Positions 1 through 9,154 of a stretch of 64,000 nt of DNA are shown piece by piece. A program made the translations under genes and the position numbers. The first letter of the stretch is position 1; each line of letters starts with the position of its first letter. This stretch comes from RGIG3178 sp963674495 (GTDB lineage: Bacteria > Bacillota > Clostridia > Christensenellales > QAND01). The stretch is taken from assembly GCA_963674495.2 (NCBI GenBank), contig CAXXLG010000001.1, positions 558,001 to 622,000 on the forward strand, in the 5' to 3' direction. The notes below the pieces were generated by a model, which was not told the origin of the DNA, searched no databases, and saw nothing but the letters and a program-made list of their open reading frames with translations.

Positions 1-263
1 TGGCGGATGTGCTCAAGGAGCTCGGAGATGGCGGATTCGAAATCATAGGTACTTGTGTGGATGGCGATGAACAGCTGCATATAAAAGGGCAAAAAACACT
101 TTGCGTAATCGGCAACGAAGCGCACGGCCTGTCGGATGATGTGACCGATCAATGCACAAGCTTATACAGGATACCCATGACGGCAGGCAGCGAAAGCCTT
201 AACGCCGCGGTTGCGGCGGGTATCGTACTGTTTCAATGTTATTTGGAACAAAATCGGGATTGA
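1..263 (+). CDS. SpoU/TrmH-family RNA 2'-O-methyltransferase, C-terminal part
   Basis: Only the last ~87 residues lie in the window; the gene begins upstream. The fragment carries the last two SPOUT-fold motifs that bind S-adenosylmethionine in the trefoil knot: IGNEAHGL (around 102-135 on the DNA) and SLNAAVAAGI (around 195-225). These are typical of SpoU enzymes that methylate ribose 2'-OH groups in rRNA or tRNA. In many Firmicutes such a gene (ysgA in Bacillus) sits just upstream of pheST, and the position here fits. The exact target base cannot be told from the fragment. The gene ends at the -35 box of the next promoter. Confidence 0.85.
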   Translation, partial: ADVLKELGDGGFEIIGTCVDGDEQLHIKGQKTLCVIGNEAHGLSDDVTDQCTSLYRIPMTAGSESLNAAVAAGIVLFQCYLEQNRD

Positions 264-288
264 AGGATAGTTTATCCTATGATATAAT
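260..288 (+). promoter_or_regulatory. Promoter of the pheST T-box transcript
   Basis: A TTGAAG box at 260-265 and a perfect TATAAT at 283-288 are separated by 17 nt, a good housekeeping sigma-A promoter. Transcription would start near 295, just before the T-box leader. Confidence 0.75.
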
Positions 289-296
289 TTGTTTGG

Positions 297-518
297 CGAT
301 GAAAGGGAAAAGTAGTATATGGGTCTGCATCCAGAGAAGGAGCCGCCAAAGGCTGAAAGCGCTCCCTGTAAGGCATGTGCGAAGTTCACCCTGGAGCATT
401 TTCGCTGAAAACAGTAGGCGAAACGGGTGCGCCCGATAGAGCGCATAGAGGCGCATATTGCGTAAAGCATGGTGGTACAGCGGAGCATTGCTTCGCCCTG
501 CAAGGGGCGGAGCTTTTT
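297..518 (+). promoter_or_regulatory. T-box riboswitch, tRNA-Phe specific
   Basis: The leader has the expected parts in order. The base of Stem I can form from CCAG (331-334) and CTGG (391-394). A UUC phenylalanine codon lies at 385-387, in the place expected for the specifier. The T-box core GGTGGTACAGCGG is at 471-483. An intrinsic terminator follows: stem GCTTCGCCC (490-498) with GGGCGGAGC (505-513), then five T. Uncharged tRNA-Phe should stabilise the antiterminator and allow pheS-pheT transcription. The core departs slightly from the usual GGTGGNACCGCGG. Confidence 0.88.
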
Positions 519-539
519 ATTTGAGAAAGGATGTAGGCG

Positions 540-1559
540 ATGAAGGAGCAATTGCAGGCGCTGCAACTACGCGTCATGAAGGAGTTGGGAGAAATCCAGC
601 GCACCGAACAACTGGAGCAGCTTCGGGTGGCGGTGCTGGGCCGAAAGGGCGAACTGACGGGGATGCTGCGCCTTTTGGGTACGATGGAACCAGAGCTACG
701 TCCCATGGCGGGACAGATGGTCAACGATATGCGTAAGAGTATCGGCGATGCCATGGACGAAACGTATCAGCGTTTGCAACAAAAGGAGCAAATGATAAGG
801 TTTGGGGCGGAACGCATTGATGTGACCATGCCTGGCGACGCGATACGGACTGGATCATTGCATCCGCTCAGCTTAGTTTTGAGCGAGATACGTGATATCT
901 TTATCGGCATGGGCTTTGCCGTGATGGAAGGGCCGGAGATTGAGTTGGATAAATACAACTTCGAGATGCTCAACATCCCCAAAGATCATCCGGCGCGCGA
1001 CGAACAGGATACGTTCTATATCAACGAAAACGTTGTGCTTCGGACGCATACTTCTCCCGTGCAGGTTCGCACCATGCTCAGTCATAAGCCGCCGATACGC
1101 ATGGTGTGTCCCGGACGCGTGTTCCGAAGTGACGATGTGGATGCAACGCATTTCCCCGTCTTCCATCAGATTGAAGGACTTGTCGTTGATCGTGGCATCA
1201 CGCTGGGTCATCTTAAGGGAATATTGGACCATTTCCTCAAAAAACTGTACGGGCCAGAAACGATTACGCGGTTTCGGCCGGGTTATTTTCCGTTTACGGA
1301 ACCCAGCGCAGAGGTTGACGTAGTATGTTCCGCTTGTGGTGGCAGTGGATGCCGCGTGTGCAAGGGAACCGGTTGGATCGAGGTATTGGGTAGCGGCATG
1401 GTGCACCCCAATGTGCTCGGCGGTTGCGGGATTGATCCGCAGGAGTATTCCGGTTTTGCGTTCGGAATGGGCATCGACAGACTGGCAAATCTCAAATATA
1501 ACATCACCGACATCCGTTTGCTGTTTGACGGTGACGCGCGCTTTCTGTCGCAGTTTTAG
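540..1559 (+). CDS. pheS: Phenylalanyl-tRNA synthetase alpha subunit
   Basis: The 339-residue product is the catalytic subunit of the alpha2-beta2 enzyme that charges tRNA-Phe. The N-terminal ~90 residues form the coiled-coil tRNA-binding arm, followed by the class II catalytic core. Motif 3 is visible as GFAFGMGIDRLA near the C-terminus, preceded by GMVHPNVL. A Cys-rich insert (CSACGGSGCRVC) just before it is common in Gram-positive PheS. Length is normal for the family. The start ATG at 540 follows an AAGG sequence and lies directly after the T-box terminator, so expression should respond to phenylalanine starvation. Seven bases separate it from pheT. Confidence 0.97.
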   Translation: MKEQLQALQLRVMKELGEIQRTEQLEQLRVAVLGRKGELTGMLRLLGTMEPELRPMAGQMVNDMRKSIGDAMDETYQRLQQKEQMIRFGAERIDVTMPGDAIRTGSLHPLSLVLSEIRDIFIGMGFAVMEGPEIELDKYNFEMLNIPKDHPARDEQDTFYINENVVLRTHTSPVQVRTMLSHKPPIRMVCPGRVFRSDDVDATHFPVFHQIEGLVVDRGITLGHLKGILDHFLKKLYGPETITRFRPGYFPFTEPSAEVDVVCSACGGSGCRVCKGTGWIEVLGSGMVHPNVLGGCGIDPQEYSGFAFGMGIDRLANLKYNITDIRLLFDGDARFLSQF

Positions 1560-1568
1560 GAGGATATG

Positions 1569-3965
1569 ATGAAAACACCCCTTGAATGGATCAAAGATTT
1601 CGTGGATATACCCGTATCAACCGGGGAACTGTGCAAGAAAATGGTGATGCACGGCTTGGGTGTGGAAGGGATCTCCCGCGCATACGAAGCCTATGACGGC
1701 GTGTTGGTGGGCAAACTGATAAAAGTTGAAAAGCATGAGAATGCGGACAGACTGCTGGTGTGCATGGCTGATATCGGGCAGGACGAGCCACTTCAACTCA
1801 TTACCGGTGCACCAAACGTCTATGAGGGCATGGTTTGTCCCGTGGCTGTGGACGGGGCGGATCTACCCTGTGGCAAGCACATCGAGGCTGGTGAGATACG
1901 CGAGATACGCTCCGACGGCATGCTGTGCAGTGGAGAAGAGCTGTGCCTTTGCGAACAGGATATACATGGCGCGGAGGTTTATGGCATATTGGATCTTGGC
2001 GCTGAATTCGCCGGCAAGTTGGGACGCCCGTTTTTTGGTGCAACGGGCATGGATAGCGATGTGGTAGATTTTGAAATATCCGCTAACCGGGGAGACTGCA
2101 TGAGCATATTGGGCATTGCGCGGGAAATTGGCGCGGCTCTAGGGCAAAAAGTGCGTGAACCAATCATTGTCTTTGAGGAAAGCGATGAGAAGGCGGATAA
2201 TTACGTAACGATTGAAGTAGTGGAAAAAGGGCTTTGTCCAAGGTATACGGCGCGCGTATTTAAGGATATAAAAATGGGTTCATCGCCGCTGTGGATGCAG
2301 CGCAGGCTTATGGCTGCGGGCATGAAGCCAATATCAAACATCGTGGATATTACCAACTATGTGATGCTTGAGCTGGGGTATCCGCTACATGCCTTTGATT
2401 ACCGAACCGTCAAGGATGGGCATATCATCGTCCGCCGTGGCTCGAACGGCGAGATGCTGGTGACGCTGGACGGCAACAAACGCGTGCTGGACGATGGGAT
2501 GCTGGTCATCGCTGATGCAGACGGGGCCATTGGTCTCGCAGGTGTGATGGGTGGCGAGAACAGCGAAATCGTGGAAGATACCAGCATGGTACTGCTGGAG
2601 GCGGCCAAATTCGACGGACCGAACAACCGTCGCACGTCGCGCGAACTTGGACTATTTTCCGAAGCGGCGGCGCGCTTCTCCAAAGGAGTGGATGATCAGG
2701 GTGTGGCGCTTGCCAATGACCGGGCAGCGCAATTGTTTCATGAGTTGGGATGCGGGACGGTTCTCAAAGGACGTGTGGACACGCAGAAGCAAGATTGGCA
2801 ACCCGTTACTTTGGCCATGCGGGTGGGGCGTATCAACCATATCTTAGGCCTTGAGTTGACCGCCAAGCAAATGGTTCAAGCGCTAGCTAGGGAGAACATT
2901 CAGGCTAAAGAAACGGAAAAAGGCCGGTATATTTGTACCGTGCCCTATTACCGGCAGGATGTGCGCATTGAAGAGGATTTGGCGGAGGAGATTGCACGCA
3001 TCGTGGGCTACGACAACATCCCGCTCATGCATTTGCACGATATGGAATGTGAAGGCGGGCTTACAAGAAAACAAGCGTTTGTCGAGCAGGTTCGGCAATT
3101 GCTCAGCGGCATGGGTTTGAGGGAATCCATGACGATGTCTATGATCGGACCGGGTGATTTCGACGCGCTGGGGTATGCACTGGATGATGAAAAGCGCGAT
3201 TGTGTAACCATCATCAATCCGTTGGGCGAAGAGTATGCGCTCATGCGCACCACCGTCGTTCCCTCCATGTCCAAAGCGCTGTCGCTCAACGCACGCAACA
3301 AGAACAACGGCGTTGCATTGTATGAATTGTCCAATGTTCATACGAATCGGTGGGAGCATGGTTTGCCTACGCAAACCATGGTGCTGTGCATCGGTGCGTT
3401 AGGGGATAAGTTTGCATGGATCAAAGGCATATTGGCAGCGTTGTTCCGCCGCTATGGGGCAGATCTGCCCGTATTTGAAAAAGGCGGGGGTGATCAGTAT
3501 CATCCCACGCGCAAGGCCTTGATGAAGGACGGGGACAGCGTGGTGGGCGAGATGGGTGAACTGCACCCCGACGTGTTGTCTGGCCTTGACATCGACAGTA
3601 AAGCGGTTGTGATGGAGATCTCGCTGGATGTACTGTATGACCGGTCGCGCAAGAATATCACCTACCAGCCGTTGCCGCGCTATCCTGCTATCGAAAGGGA
3701 TATGGCGCTGCTGGTCAAAACGGATGTTCAAATCGGTCCGATGATGGATACCATACAAAAGATTGGTGGAGAGCTTGTGGAAAGCGTATCGCTCTTTGAT
3801 GTGTACCGAGGGGAGCAGGTGCCCGAAGGATATCAGAGCGTGGCATTTACGCTGTGCCTGCGCGACCAAAACAGAACGCTTCGGGATGAGGATGCCAACG
3901 CGATATTTGCACGTGTGGTGAAGGCGCTTGAAACAAACTACGGTGCAAAGCTTAGAGGACATTGA
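1569..3965 (+). CDS. pheT: Phenylalanyl-tRNA synthetase beta subunit
   Basis: The 798-residue subunit has the usual domain order: N-terminal EMAP/OB-type tRNA-binding domain (about 40-150), B3/4 editing domain, B5 domain, pseudo-catalytic core, and a C-terminal ferredoxin-like anticodon-binding domain from about residue 705. It recognises tRNA-Phe and edits Tyr mischarging. Two in-frame ATGs occur, at 1566 and 1569. The Shine-Dalgarno AGGAGG at 1558-1563 overlaps the pheS stop and gives 5-nt spacing only to 1569, so that start is preferred. It is cotranscribed with pheS under the T-box. Confidence 0.97.
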   Translation: MKTPLEWIKDFVDIPVSTGELCKKMVMHGLGVEGISRAYEAYDGVLVGKLIKVEKHENADRLLVCMADIGQDEPLQLITGAPNVYEGMVCPVAVDGADLPCGKHIEAGEIREIRSDGMLCSGEELCLCEQDIHGAEVYGILDLGAEFAGKLGRPFFGATGMDSDVVDFEISANRGDCMSILGIAREIGAALGQKVREPIIVFEESDEKADNYVTIEVVEKGLCPRYTARVFKDIKMGSSPLWMQRRLMAAGMKPISNIVDITNYVMLELGYPLHAFDYRTVKDGHIIVRRGSNGEMLVTLDGNKRVLDDGMLVIADADGAIGLAGVMGGENSEIVEDTSMVLLEAAKFDGPNNRRTSRELGLFSEAAARFSKGVDDQGVALANDRAAQLFHELGCGTVLKGRVDTQKQDWQPVTLAMRVGRINHILGLELTAKQMVQALARENIQAKETEKGRYICTVPYYRQDVRIEEDLAEEIARIVGYDNIPLMHLHDMECEGGLTRKQAFVEQVRQLLSGMGLRESMTMSMIGPGDFDALGYALDDEKRDCVTIINPLGEEYALMRTTVVPSMSKALSLNARNKNNGVALYELSNVHTNRWEHGLPTQTMVLCIGALGDKFAWIKGILAALFRRYGADLPVFEKGGGDQYHPTRKALMKDGDSVVGEMGELHPDVLSGLDIDSKAVVMEISLDVLYDRSRKNITYQPLPRYPAIERDMALLVKTDVQIGPMMDTIQKIGGELVESVSLFDVYRGEQVPEGYQSVAFTLCLRDQNRTLRDEDANAIFARVVKALETNYGAKLRGH

Positions 3966-3998
3966 ATCGACGAACTACAATTGTATATGGAGGATCAC

Positions 3999-6341
3999 TT
4001 GGACGAACGGGTAAGGCGCATTTTGGAATACGACAAAATCGCCGGGCAGATTGCATTGCATGCCATAAGCGCGCCGGGAAACGGGCGCTGTTTGGCGTTA
4101 GAGCCGCAAGGCGATGCTGCGCGATCCCGCCGCGTGATGGAATTGACCATATGTGCGGATGAAGCGTGGACGCACATCGGAGGAAATCCAATGCAGCCGT
4201 TTGAGGATTGCAGCGTCTTTGTTGAGCGTTGCACAGCCGGAGGCATCTCATCGCCCGCCGAGCTTCTTTTGTGCGCTAACACGCTTCGTGCCATTCGATT
4301 GGTCAAGAGCGGATTGACAAACGAAGCAAAAGGATCGCTCTTGACGCTTGTGGAAGCGCTGACGCCATTCCCGCAGGTGGAATCGGAAATATTTCGCTGT
4401 ATTCTGTCACAGGAGGAGATTGCCGACGATGCCAGCGCGGAACTGCGCGGCATCCGGCGGCAGATTCGATTGGCATCGGAACGCGTACGCCAAAAGCTGA
4501 ATGAGATAATGACATCATCGACCATGCGCACCAAGCTGCAGGATAACATCATTACCATGCGCAACGGCCGCTACGTTGTGCCCATCAAGGCAGAGCAAGC
4601 GGGTTCGGTGGATGGTCTCGAGCATGACAGGAGCGCAAGTGGGGCAACGGTGTTCATTGAGCCACTAGCTGTGCTGCGCGCCAACAACGAATTGCGGGAA
4701 TACCAGGCGGCGGAGCGCAACGAGATACAGAGGATACTGCAAAGGCTGGGTGGACTGATCGGCGCACATACGGACAGCCTGAACGTCAGCATTGATGTGA
4801 TGGGTGAACTGGATCTCATCTTTGCTAAGGTTGGTTGGGGGCGTGCGCAAAAGGCGGTGTGTCCTCAATTGACTTCTGGCGGGACTATGAAAGTTATGGG
4901 GGCTAGGCATCCGCTGATAGCAAAGGATCAGGTGGTTCCCATCGATCTGGTTTGTGGCGGCGAGACACGCGCGCTTATAATTACCGGACCCAATACCGGG
5001 GGTAAAACCGTTACGCTTAAAACCGCGGGGTTGTTCATACTATTGGCGCAAAGCGGTGTCTATTTACCGTGTGAAAAAGCTGTTATGCCGCATTATGATG
5101 CGCTGTATGCTGACATTGGGGATGAGCAGAGCATCGAACAATCGCTCTCGACGTTCTCTTCCCATATGGTCAATCTGGTGGATATTATACAAAATGCCAA
5201 ACACGGGACCATGGTGCTGGCAGACGAGTTGGGCGTTGGAACAGACCCGGTAGAAGGTGCAGCGTTGGCCATTGCGCTGCTGCAAACGCTGACGAAACAG
5301 GGAGCGAACGTGATTGCCACGACGCATTACAGCGAGCTGAAGGCTTTTGCCATGTCCGAGCCGGGCTTTGTCAACGCGGGTATGGAATTCGACATGACGA
5401 CGCTGAGACCGACCTTCCGTCTGATGATTGGATCGGCTGGTAGTAGCAACGCATTTGAGATCAGCAGAAGGCTGGGTTTACCCAACGACGTCATCGAATT
5501 GGCAAAACAGCAGGTCAGCTTAGAAGCAATGCGTCTTGAGCGGGCAATAGCCGCGGCAGAGGCGTTGCGCGTTCTGGCACAGAAACAGATGCAAGAAGCG
5601 CTGAATCGTGGGCAAGAGGAGCGCCTTGCGCTACAAAGCGAACTCAATGAGCTTCGCAAGCGAGCACAAAAGGATGAAAAGCACGCGGGCGAAGCGTTGG
5701 AAAAGGCACGCCGTACGCTGGAACGGGCAAGAAACGAAGCCAGCGAAGCGGTGGAATTGGCAAGGCAGGCAGCAGCGGTCCAAAACAAGCGAGAACGTGA
5801 ACAGCTTTTACAAAGCGCACGGACATCGCTCAAGGAGATACAAAGACTACAGGGAGATCTAGAGGAGGAAGAGCAGCAGGAGGATGGTTTGCAGACGCCT
5901 TCAAGCATTGAGGTCGGCCAGACGGTATATGTGCTATCCATTCGAGCCGATGCAACCGTGCTGTCCCAACCGGACGGCAGAGGTGAAGTGCAAGTGCAGG
6001 CCGGCATTGTGAAGCTTTTGGTGCCGGCCAACCAGCTGCGAGTAGCAAAAGCATCCAAGGATAATTCTTCGGCGCGCGTGCAAAGACAGGATATGAGCGT
6101 TCCCATGGATATCGATGTGCGTGGTATGACGGTGGACGAAGCGTCTATGGCAATTGATATGCATCTGGACGCCGCGGTATTGTCTGGATTGGAATGGACC
6201 AACATCATCCATGGAAAGGGTACCGGTGCGTTGAGAATAGGGGTTCGGGCTTTTCTTCAAAAGCATCCGCATGTCAAAGGTATGCGCAGCGGCGGATACG
6301 GCGAAGGGGGCGACGGGGTGACGGTGGTCGAACTCAGATAA
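3999..6341 (+). CDS. mutS2: MutS2 ATPase/endonuclease
   Basis: The 780-residue protein belongs to the MutS2 family, which in Firmicutes acts on branched DNA and on collided ribosomes rather than in classical mismatch repair. The Walker A motif GPNTGGKT lies near residue 330. A long Glu/Arg/Ala-rich coiled coil follows (about 520-640), and a C-terminal Smr nuclease domain contains DVRGM and HGKGTGAL. Two TTG codons and an ATG could start the frame. TTG at 3999 is chosen because TGGAGG at 3988-3993 gives 5-nt spacing and the N-terminus then aligns with known MutS2 (ALEF/ILEY region). It lies 33 nt after pheT and is probably cotranscribed. Confidence 0.95.
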   Translation: MDERVRRILEYDKIAGQIALHAISAPGNGRCLALEPQGDAARSRRVMELTICADEAWTHIGGNPMQPFEDCSVFVERCTAGGISSPAELLLCANTLRAIRLVKSGLTNEAKGSLLTLVEALTPFPQVESEIFRCILSQEEIADDASAELRGIRRQIRLASERVRQKLNEIMTSSTMRTKLQDNIITMRNGRYVVPIKAEQAGSVDGLEHDRSASGATVFIEPLAVLRANNELREYQAAERNEIQRILQRLGGLIGAHTDSLNVSIDVMGELDLIFAKVGWGRAQKAVCPQLTSGGTMKVMGARHPLIAKDQVVPIDLVCGGETRALIITGPNTGGKTVTLKTAGLFILLAQSGVYLPCEKAVMPHYDALYADIGDEQSIEQSLSTFSSHMVNLVDIIQNAKHGTMVLADELGVGTDPVEGAALAIALLQTLTKQGANVIATTHYSELKAFAMSEPGFVNAGMEFDMTTLRPTFRLMIGSAGSSNAFEISRRLGLPNDVIELAKQQVSLEAMRLERAIAAAEALRVLAQKQMQEALNRGQEERLALQSELNELRKRAQKDEKHAGEALEKARRTLERARNEASEAVELARQAAAVQNKREREQLLQSARTSLKEIQRLQGDLEEEEQQEDGLQTPSSIEVGQTVYVLSIRADATVLSQPDGRGEVQVQAGIVKLLVPANQLRVAKASKDNSSARVQRQDMSVPMDIDVRGMTVDEASMAIDMHLDAAVLSGLEWTNIIHGKGTGALRIGVRAFLQKHPHVKGMRSGGYGEGGDGVTVVELR

Positions 6342-6347
6342 CGAATA

Positions 6348-6380
6348 AAACCCGCATGAAACCATGCGGGTTTATATATA
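6348..6380 (+). terminator. Intrinsic terminator after mutS2
   Basis: An 11-bp perfect stem AAACCCGCATG/CATGCGGGTTT (6348-6358 with 6363-6373) with an AAAC loop, flanked by A- and T-rich sequence. It ends the pheST-mutS2 unit. Confidence 0.85.
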
Positions 6381-6625
6381 GGCGCGATGAAAATGCCGTC
6401 CCAGTTAAGCAAACAGGATAGCGGGATTTCAAGGACGAAAAGCTGTAGATCATTAATGAGGATAAGCCTTCTAGACAATAGTATCCCTTCTTTATACCTT
6501 TTTTGAATGTAACGTGTGGATATAAGTTGTCTAGGGCGTTGGCATAGGACAGGTTTTCATTGCAGGACATAACCCCATATGATATTATCAGTTATTAACA
6601 ATGCCATAAAAACGGAGGGATTTCA
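6381..6625 (+). promoter_or_regulatory. metY upstream region with promoter
   Basis: This 245-bp gap has no convincing gene. A promoter is visible: TTGCAG at 6560-6565, 17-nt spacer, TATTAT at 6583-6588. The ribosome-binding site is CGGAGGG at 6614-6620. Further up, CTAGACAA (6471-6478) and TTGTCTAG (6527-6534) form an 8-bp inverted repeat around a 48-nt T-rich segment. No SAM-I riboswitch core is seen. If transcription starts near 6595 the leader is only about 30 nt, so control, if any, is likely by a DNA-binding protein. Confidence 0.55.
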
Positions 6626-7888
6626 ATGAGAGACGAGACCAAGTGCCTTCACTCTGGCTACCAGCCAAAAAACGGTGAACCGCGCGTGATGCCCATCGTA
6701 CAGAGTACGACCTATGTGTTCGACAGCACGGCGCAGATTGGGGCGCTGTTCGATATGCCCACGGCACATATGTATTCGCGTATCTCAAATCCCACCGTCG
6801 AAGTTGTGGAAAAGAAGATTGCGGATCTGGAAGGTGGTGTGGGCGCGCTGTGCACGTCTTCCGGCCAAGCGGCGACGCTGCTGGCGGTGTTGAACATCTG
6901 CCAATCCGGCGATAGTATTGTAAGCTCGTCCACCATATACGGCGGTTCCGTGAACCTGTTTGCTGTGACGCTGAAAAAGTTGGGCATCGAATGCGTATTT
7001 GTTGATGCACAGGCGGGTGAAGAGGATATCCAAAAGGCTTTCAAACCCAATACCAAGATGGTGTTTGGTGAAACATTGGCCAATCCTGCACTGACAGTGC
7101 TGGATATCGAGAAGTTTGCGCGCATTGCGCACAAGAATAACGTGCCCTTGATCATCGACAATACGTTTGCCACGCCGATTTTGTGTAAGCCGTTTCGATA
7201 CGGAGCGGATATTATCACACATTCGACTTCCAAGTATATGGATGGTCACGCGTTGCAGGTGGGCGGGGTCATCGTGGATTCCGGTAAATTCGATTGGACG
7301 AACGGAAAGTTTCCCGAATTCACAGAGCCGGACGCATCCTACCACGGCATGATCTATACGCGGGACTTTGGATCATCGGCTTATATCGTAAAAGCGCGTA
7401 CGCAGCTTATGCGCGATTTTGGCGCGTATCCAGCTGCCCACTCCGCGTTCCTGTTAAACATAGGATTGGAAACGCTTCCGCTTCGGATGGAAAGATATTG
7501 TGAAAATGCATTTGCGGTCGCAAAATTCTTGCAGTCTTCGGACAGAATAGAATCGGTACGCTACGCTGCGCTTGAAGGCGATAATTACCATGTGTTGGCG
7601 CAAAAATATTTGCCCAAAGGAACCAGCGGCGTCGTTTCAGTCACCGTTAAGGGCGGAAAGCAGACGGCGGCCAGATTCATGGATGGCCTGAAACTCGTGT
7701 CTAAAGAGGTGCATGTGGCGGATATCCGTACCAGTGTGCTCCACCCTGCAAGCTCAACGCATCGTCAACTTACGGATGAGCAATTGCTGGCCGGAGGTGT
7801 CGATCCTGGAATGGTTCGCATATCGGTGGGGCTTGAAAACATAGAGGATATCATCGAAGATATCAGGCAAAGCCTCGACAACCTGTAA
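6626..7888 (+). CDS. metY: O-acetylhomoserine sulfhydrylase (Cys/Met metabolism PLP enzyme)
   Basis: The 420-residue protein is a fold-type I PLP enzyme of the Cys/Met metabolism family. It most likely converts O-acetylhomoserine and sulfide to homocysteine for methionine synthesis. Visible features are the N-terminal FDSTAQIGALF and YSRISNPT region, SSGQAATLL, IIDNTFATP, and the PLP-lysine segment STSKYMDGH around residue 205. The family length (about 420-430) matches the aminocarboxypropyltransferase branch, which is longer than cystathionine synthase/lyase (about 380). A methionine gamma-lyase role cannot be excluded by reading alone. The gene is monocistronic, with its own promoter and terminator. 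Confidence 0.85.
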   Translation: MRDETKCLHSGYQPKNGEPRVMPIVQSTTYVFDSTAQIGALFDMPTAHMYSRISNPTVEVVEKKIADLEGGVGALCTSSGQAATLLAVLNICQSGDSIVSSSTIYGGSVNLFAVTLKKLGIECVFVDAQAGEEDIQKAFKPNTKMVFGETLANPALTVLDIEKFARIAHKNNVPLIIDNTFATPILCKPFRYGADIITHSTSKYMDGHALQVGGVIVDSGKFDWTNGKFPEFTEPDASYHGMIYTRDFGSSAYIVKARTQLMRDFGAYPAAHSAFLLNIGLETLPLRMERYCENAFAVAKFLQSSDRIESVRYAALEGDNYHVLAQKYLPKGTSGVVSVTVKGGKQTAARFMDGLKLVSKEVHVADIRTSVLHPASSTHRQLTDEQLLAGGVDPGMVRISVGLENIEDIIEDIRQSLDNL

Positions 7889-7891
7889 TAT

Positions 7892-7932
7892 AAAACGGCT
7901 GCGCGGGCAAACGCCTGGGCAGCCGTTTTTTT
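7892..7932 (+). terminator. Intrinsic terminator after metY
   Basis: The arms AAAACGGCTGC (7892-7902) and GCAGCCGTTTT (7919-7929) enclose a loop and run into seven T. It is a strong Rho-independent terminator. Confidence 0.9.
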
Positions 7933-7951
7933 GTTGCGACGGGAAGGGAGC

Positions 7952-9064
7952 ATGTCTTTGTTCTATAGAATACTCACCGCGTTTATCGCCCTGTATGCAT
8001 ACGCATGCCTTCGGAGTTGGCACAGGGTGTTTGGTACCATCGTTATCATGCCATGGTGGGTGTACTTTCTTATTTGCACCCTGTCCATAGGTCTGTTCCT
8101 GATCGCGAGATTATGCCTATCCATGCCGCCAAGGGTTGGACGTGTTTTCAACATTTGGAGCGGTTATTGGCTGGCATTTGCATTCTATCTGATTATGATT
8201 ACAGCACTGTTCGATATAGTCACACTTATTAATGTGGTATTGTGTATTGTTGAGGTAACGCCGCGGGTATCTCTGATATCCGGCTATGCTGTGCTTGCTT
8301 TAACCTGCATTATAGTCATCGCCGGTGCGTGGAACGCACGACATTTCAAAGTCAAGCGGTACAGCATCGCGCTACAATCAAAACGCGACAACGATAGAGA
8401 ACTTAACGTCGTAATGATCTCAGACATCCATCTTGGTGACATGTACGATGTAGCGGATATGATCCATTTGGTGGCAGGCATCAACAAGCTATCGCCCGAC
8501 CTTGTGTTCATCGCAGGCGATATCTTTGACAACCCGTATACGGCCATAGCACTATTTGAAGAGAATGACATCATCAAAGTGTTTTCCGAACTAAAAACAC
8601 GTTATGGTGCGTACGCTGTGCTGGGAAATCACGACAGTATTGAAGAAGGGGAGATCACCAAATCGTTCTTTGCCAACACGCCCATCAGGATATTAACGGA
8701 CGAGGCGGTTGTCGTGGACAACAGCCTCGTTGTGATTGGAAGACAGGATGCCTGTATGCACAACAGGGCGTCGGTGGAGGAACTGATGGGTGAGGTAAAC
8801 CTCCCGTCCGTCGTTATGGATCACCGGCCGATCCTGCTTGAACAGACAAGAAAGGCAGGTACATCCTTATTGCTTAGCGGACATACGCATGGCGGGCAAT
8901 TGTTTCCATTCAACATCGTTGCAAAGGCGTTATTCGACGTGCATTACGGGCATGTCAAACGCGGTGACATGCATATTGTGGTGTCTTCGGGATACGGTGC
9001 GTGCATGATGCCGGTACGCATAGGCAGTCGTAGTGAAATCGTTCAGATCCACTTGACGATATAG
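7952..9064 (+). CDS. Membrane-anchored calcineurin-like metallophosphoesterase
   Basis: The protein is about 370 residues, with four hydrophobic segments in the first ~130 residues followed by a metallophosphoesterase domain. All metal-binding blocks are present in order: SDIHLGD, GDIFDN, GNHD, then DHRP and SGHTHGGQ. The arrangement resembles the YkuE/YaeI group, some of which act on UDP-diacylglucosamine or other lipid-linked phosphoesters. The substrate here is not known. The start ATG at 7952 follows GGGAAGGGAG; an upstream in-frame TTG at 7931 overlaps the preceding terminator and was rejected. Blocks for substrate choice cannot be judged from the sequence. Confidence 0.85.
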   Translation: MSLFYRILTAFIALYAYACLRSWHRVFGTIVIMPWWVYFLICTLSIGLFLIARLCLSMPPRVGRVFNIWSGYWLAFAFYLIMITALFDIVTLINVVLCIVEVTPRVSLISGYAVLALTCIIVIAGAWNARHFKVKRYSIALQSKRDNDRELNVVMISDIHLGDMYDVADMIHLVAGINKLSPDLVFIAGDIFDNPYTAIALFEENDIIKVFSELKTRYGAYAVLGNHDSIEEGEITKSFFANTPIRILTDEAVVVDNSLVVIGRQDACMHNRASVEELMGEVNLPSVVMDHRPILLEQTRKAGTSLLLSGHTHGGQLFPFNIVAKALFDVHYGHVKRGDMHIVVSSGYGACMMPVRIGSRSEIVQIHLTI

Positions 9065-9073
9065 GCCAATCAG

Positions 9074-9118
9074 TTGTGAATCCATGGTATTGTGCTATAC
9101 TTAGATTATGTATACATA
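9074..9118 (+). promoter_or_regulatory. Promoter with palindrome at the start site
   Basis: TTGTGA (9074-9079), 16-nt spacer, TATACT (9096-9101). A perfect 12-bp palindrome TATGTATACATA occupies 9107-9118, right where transcription should begin, and could be an operator. It serves the 9155 gene. Confidence 0.55.
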
Positions 9119-9154
9119 TGTGTATAGACCAATACGGTTTGAGGCGGAAAAATT

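Noticed and set aside
5327..6208. 293-codon open frame on the minus strand inside mutS2
   Set aside because: It is an antisense shadow: Ser/Ala/Cys-rich low-complexity translation opposite the coiled-coil part of mutS2, with no ribosome-binding site.
6380..6625. SAM riboswitch upstream of metY
   Set aside because: No S-box core sequence is seen and the predicted leader is only about 30 nt.
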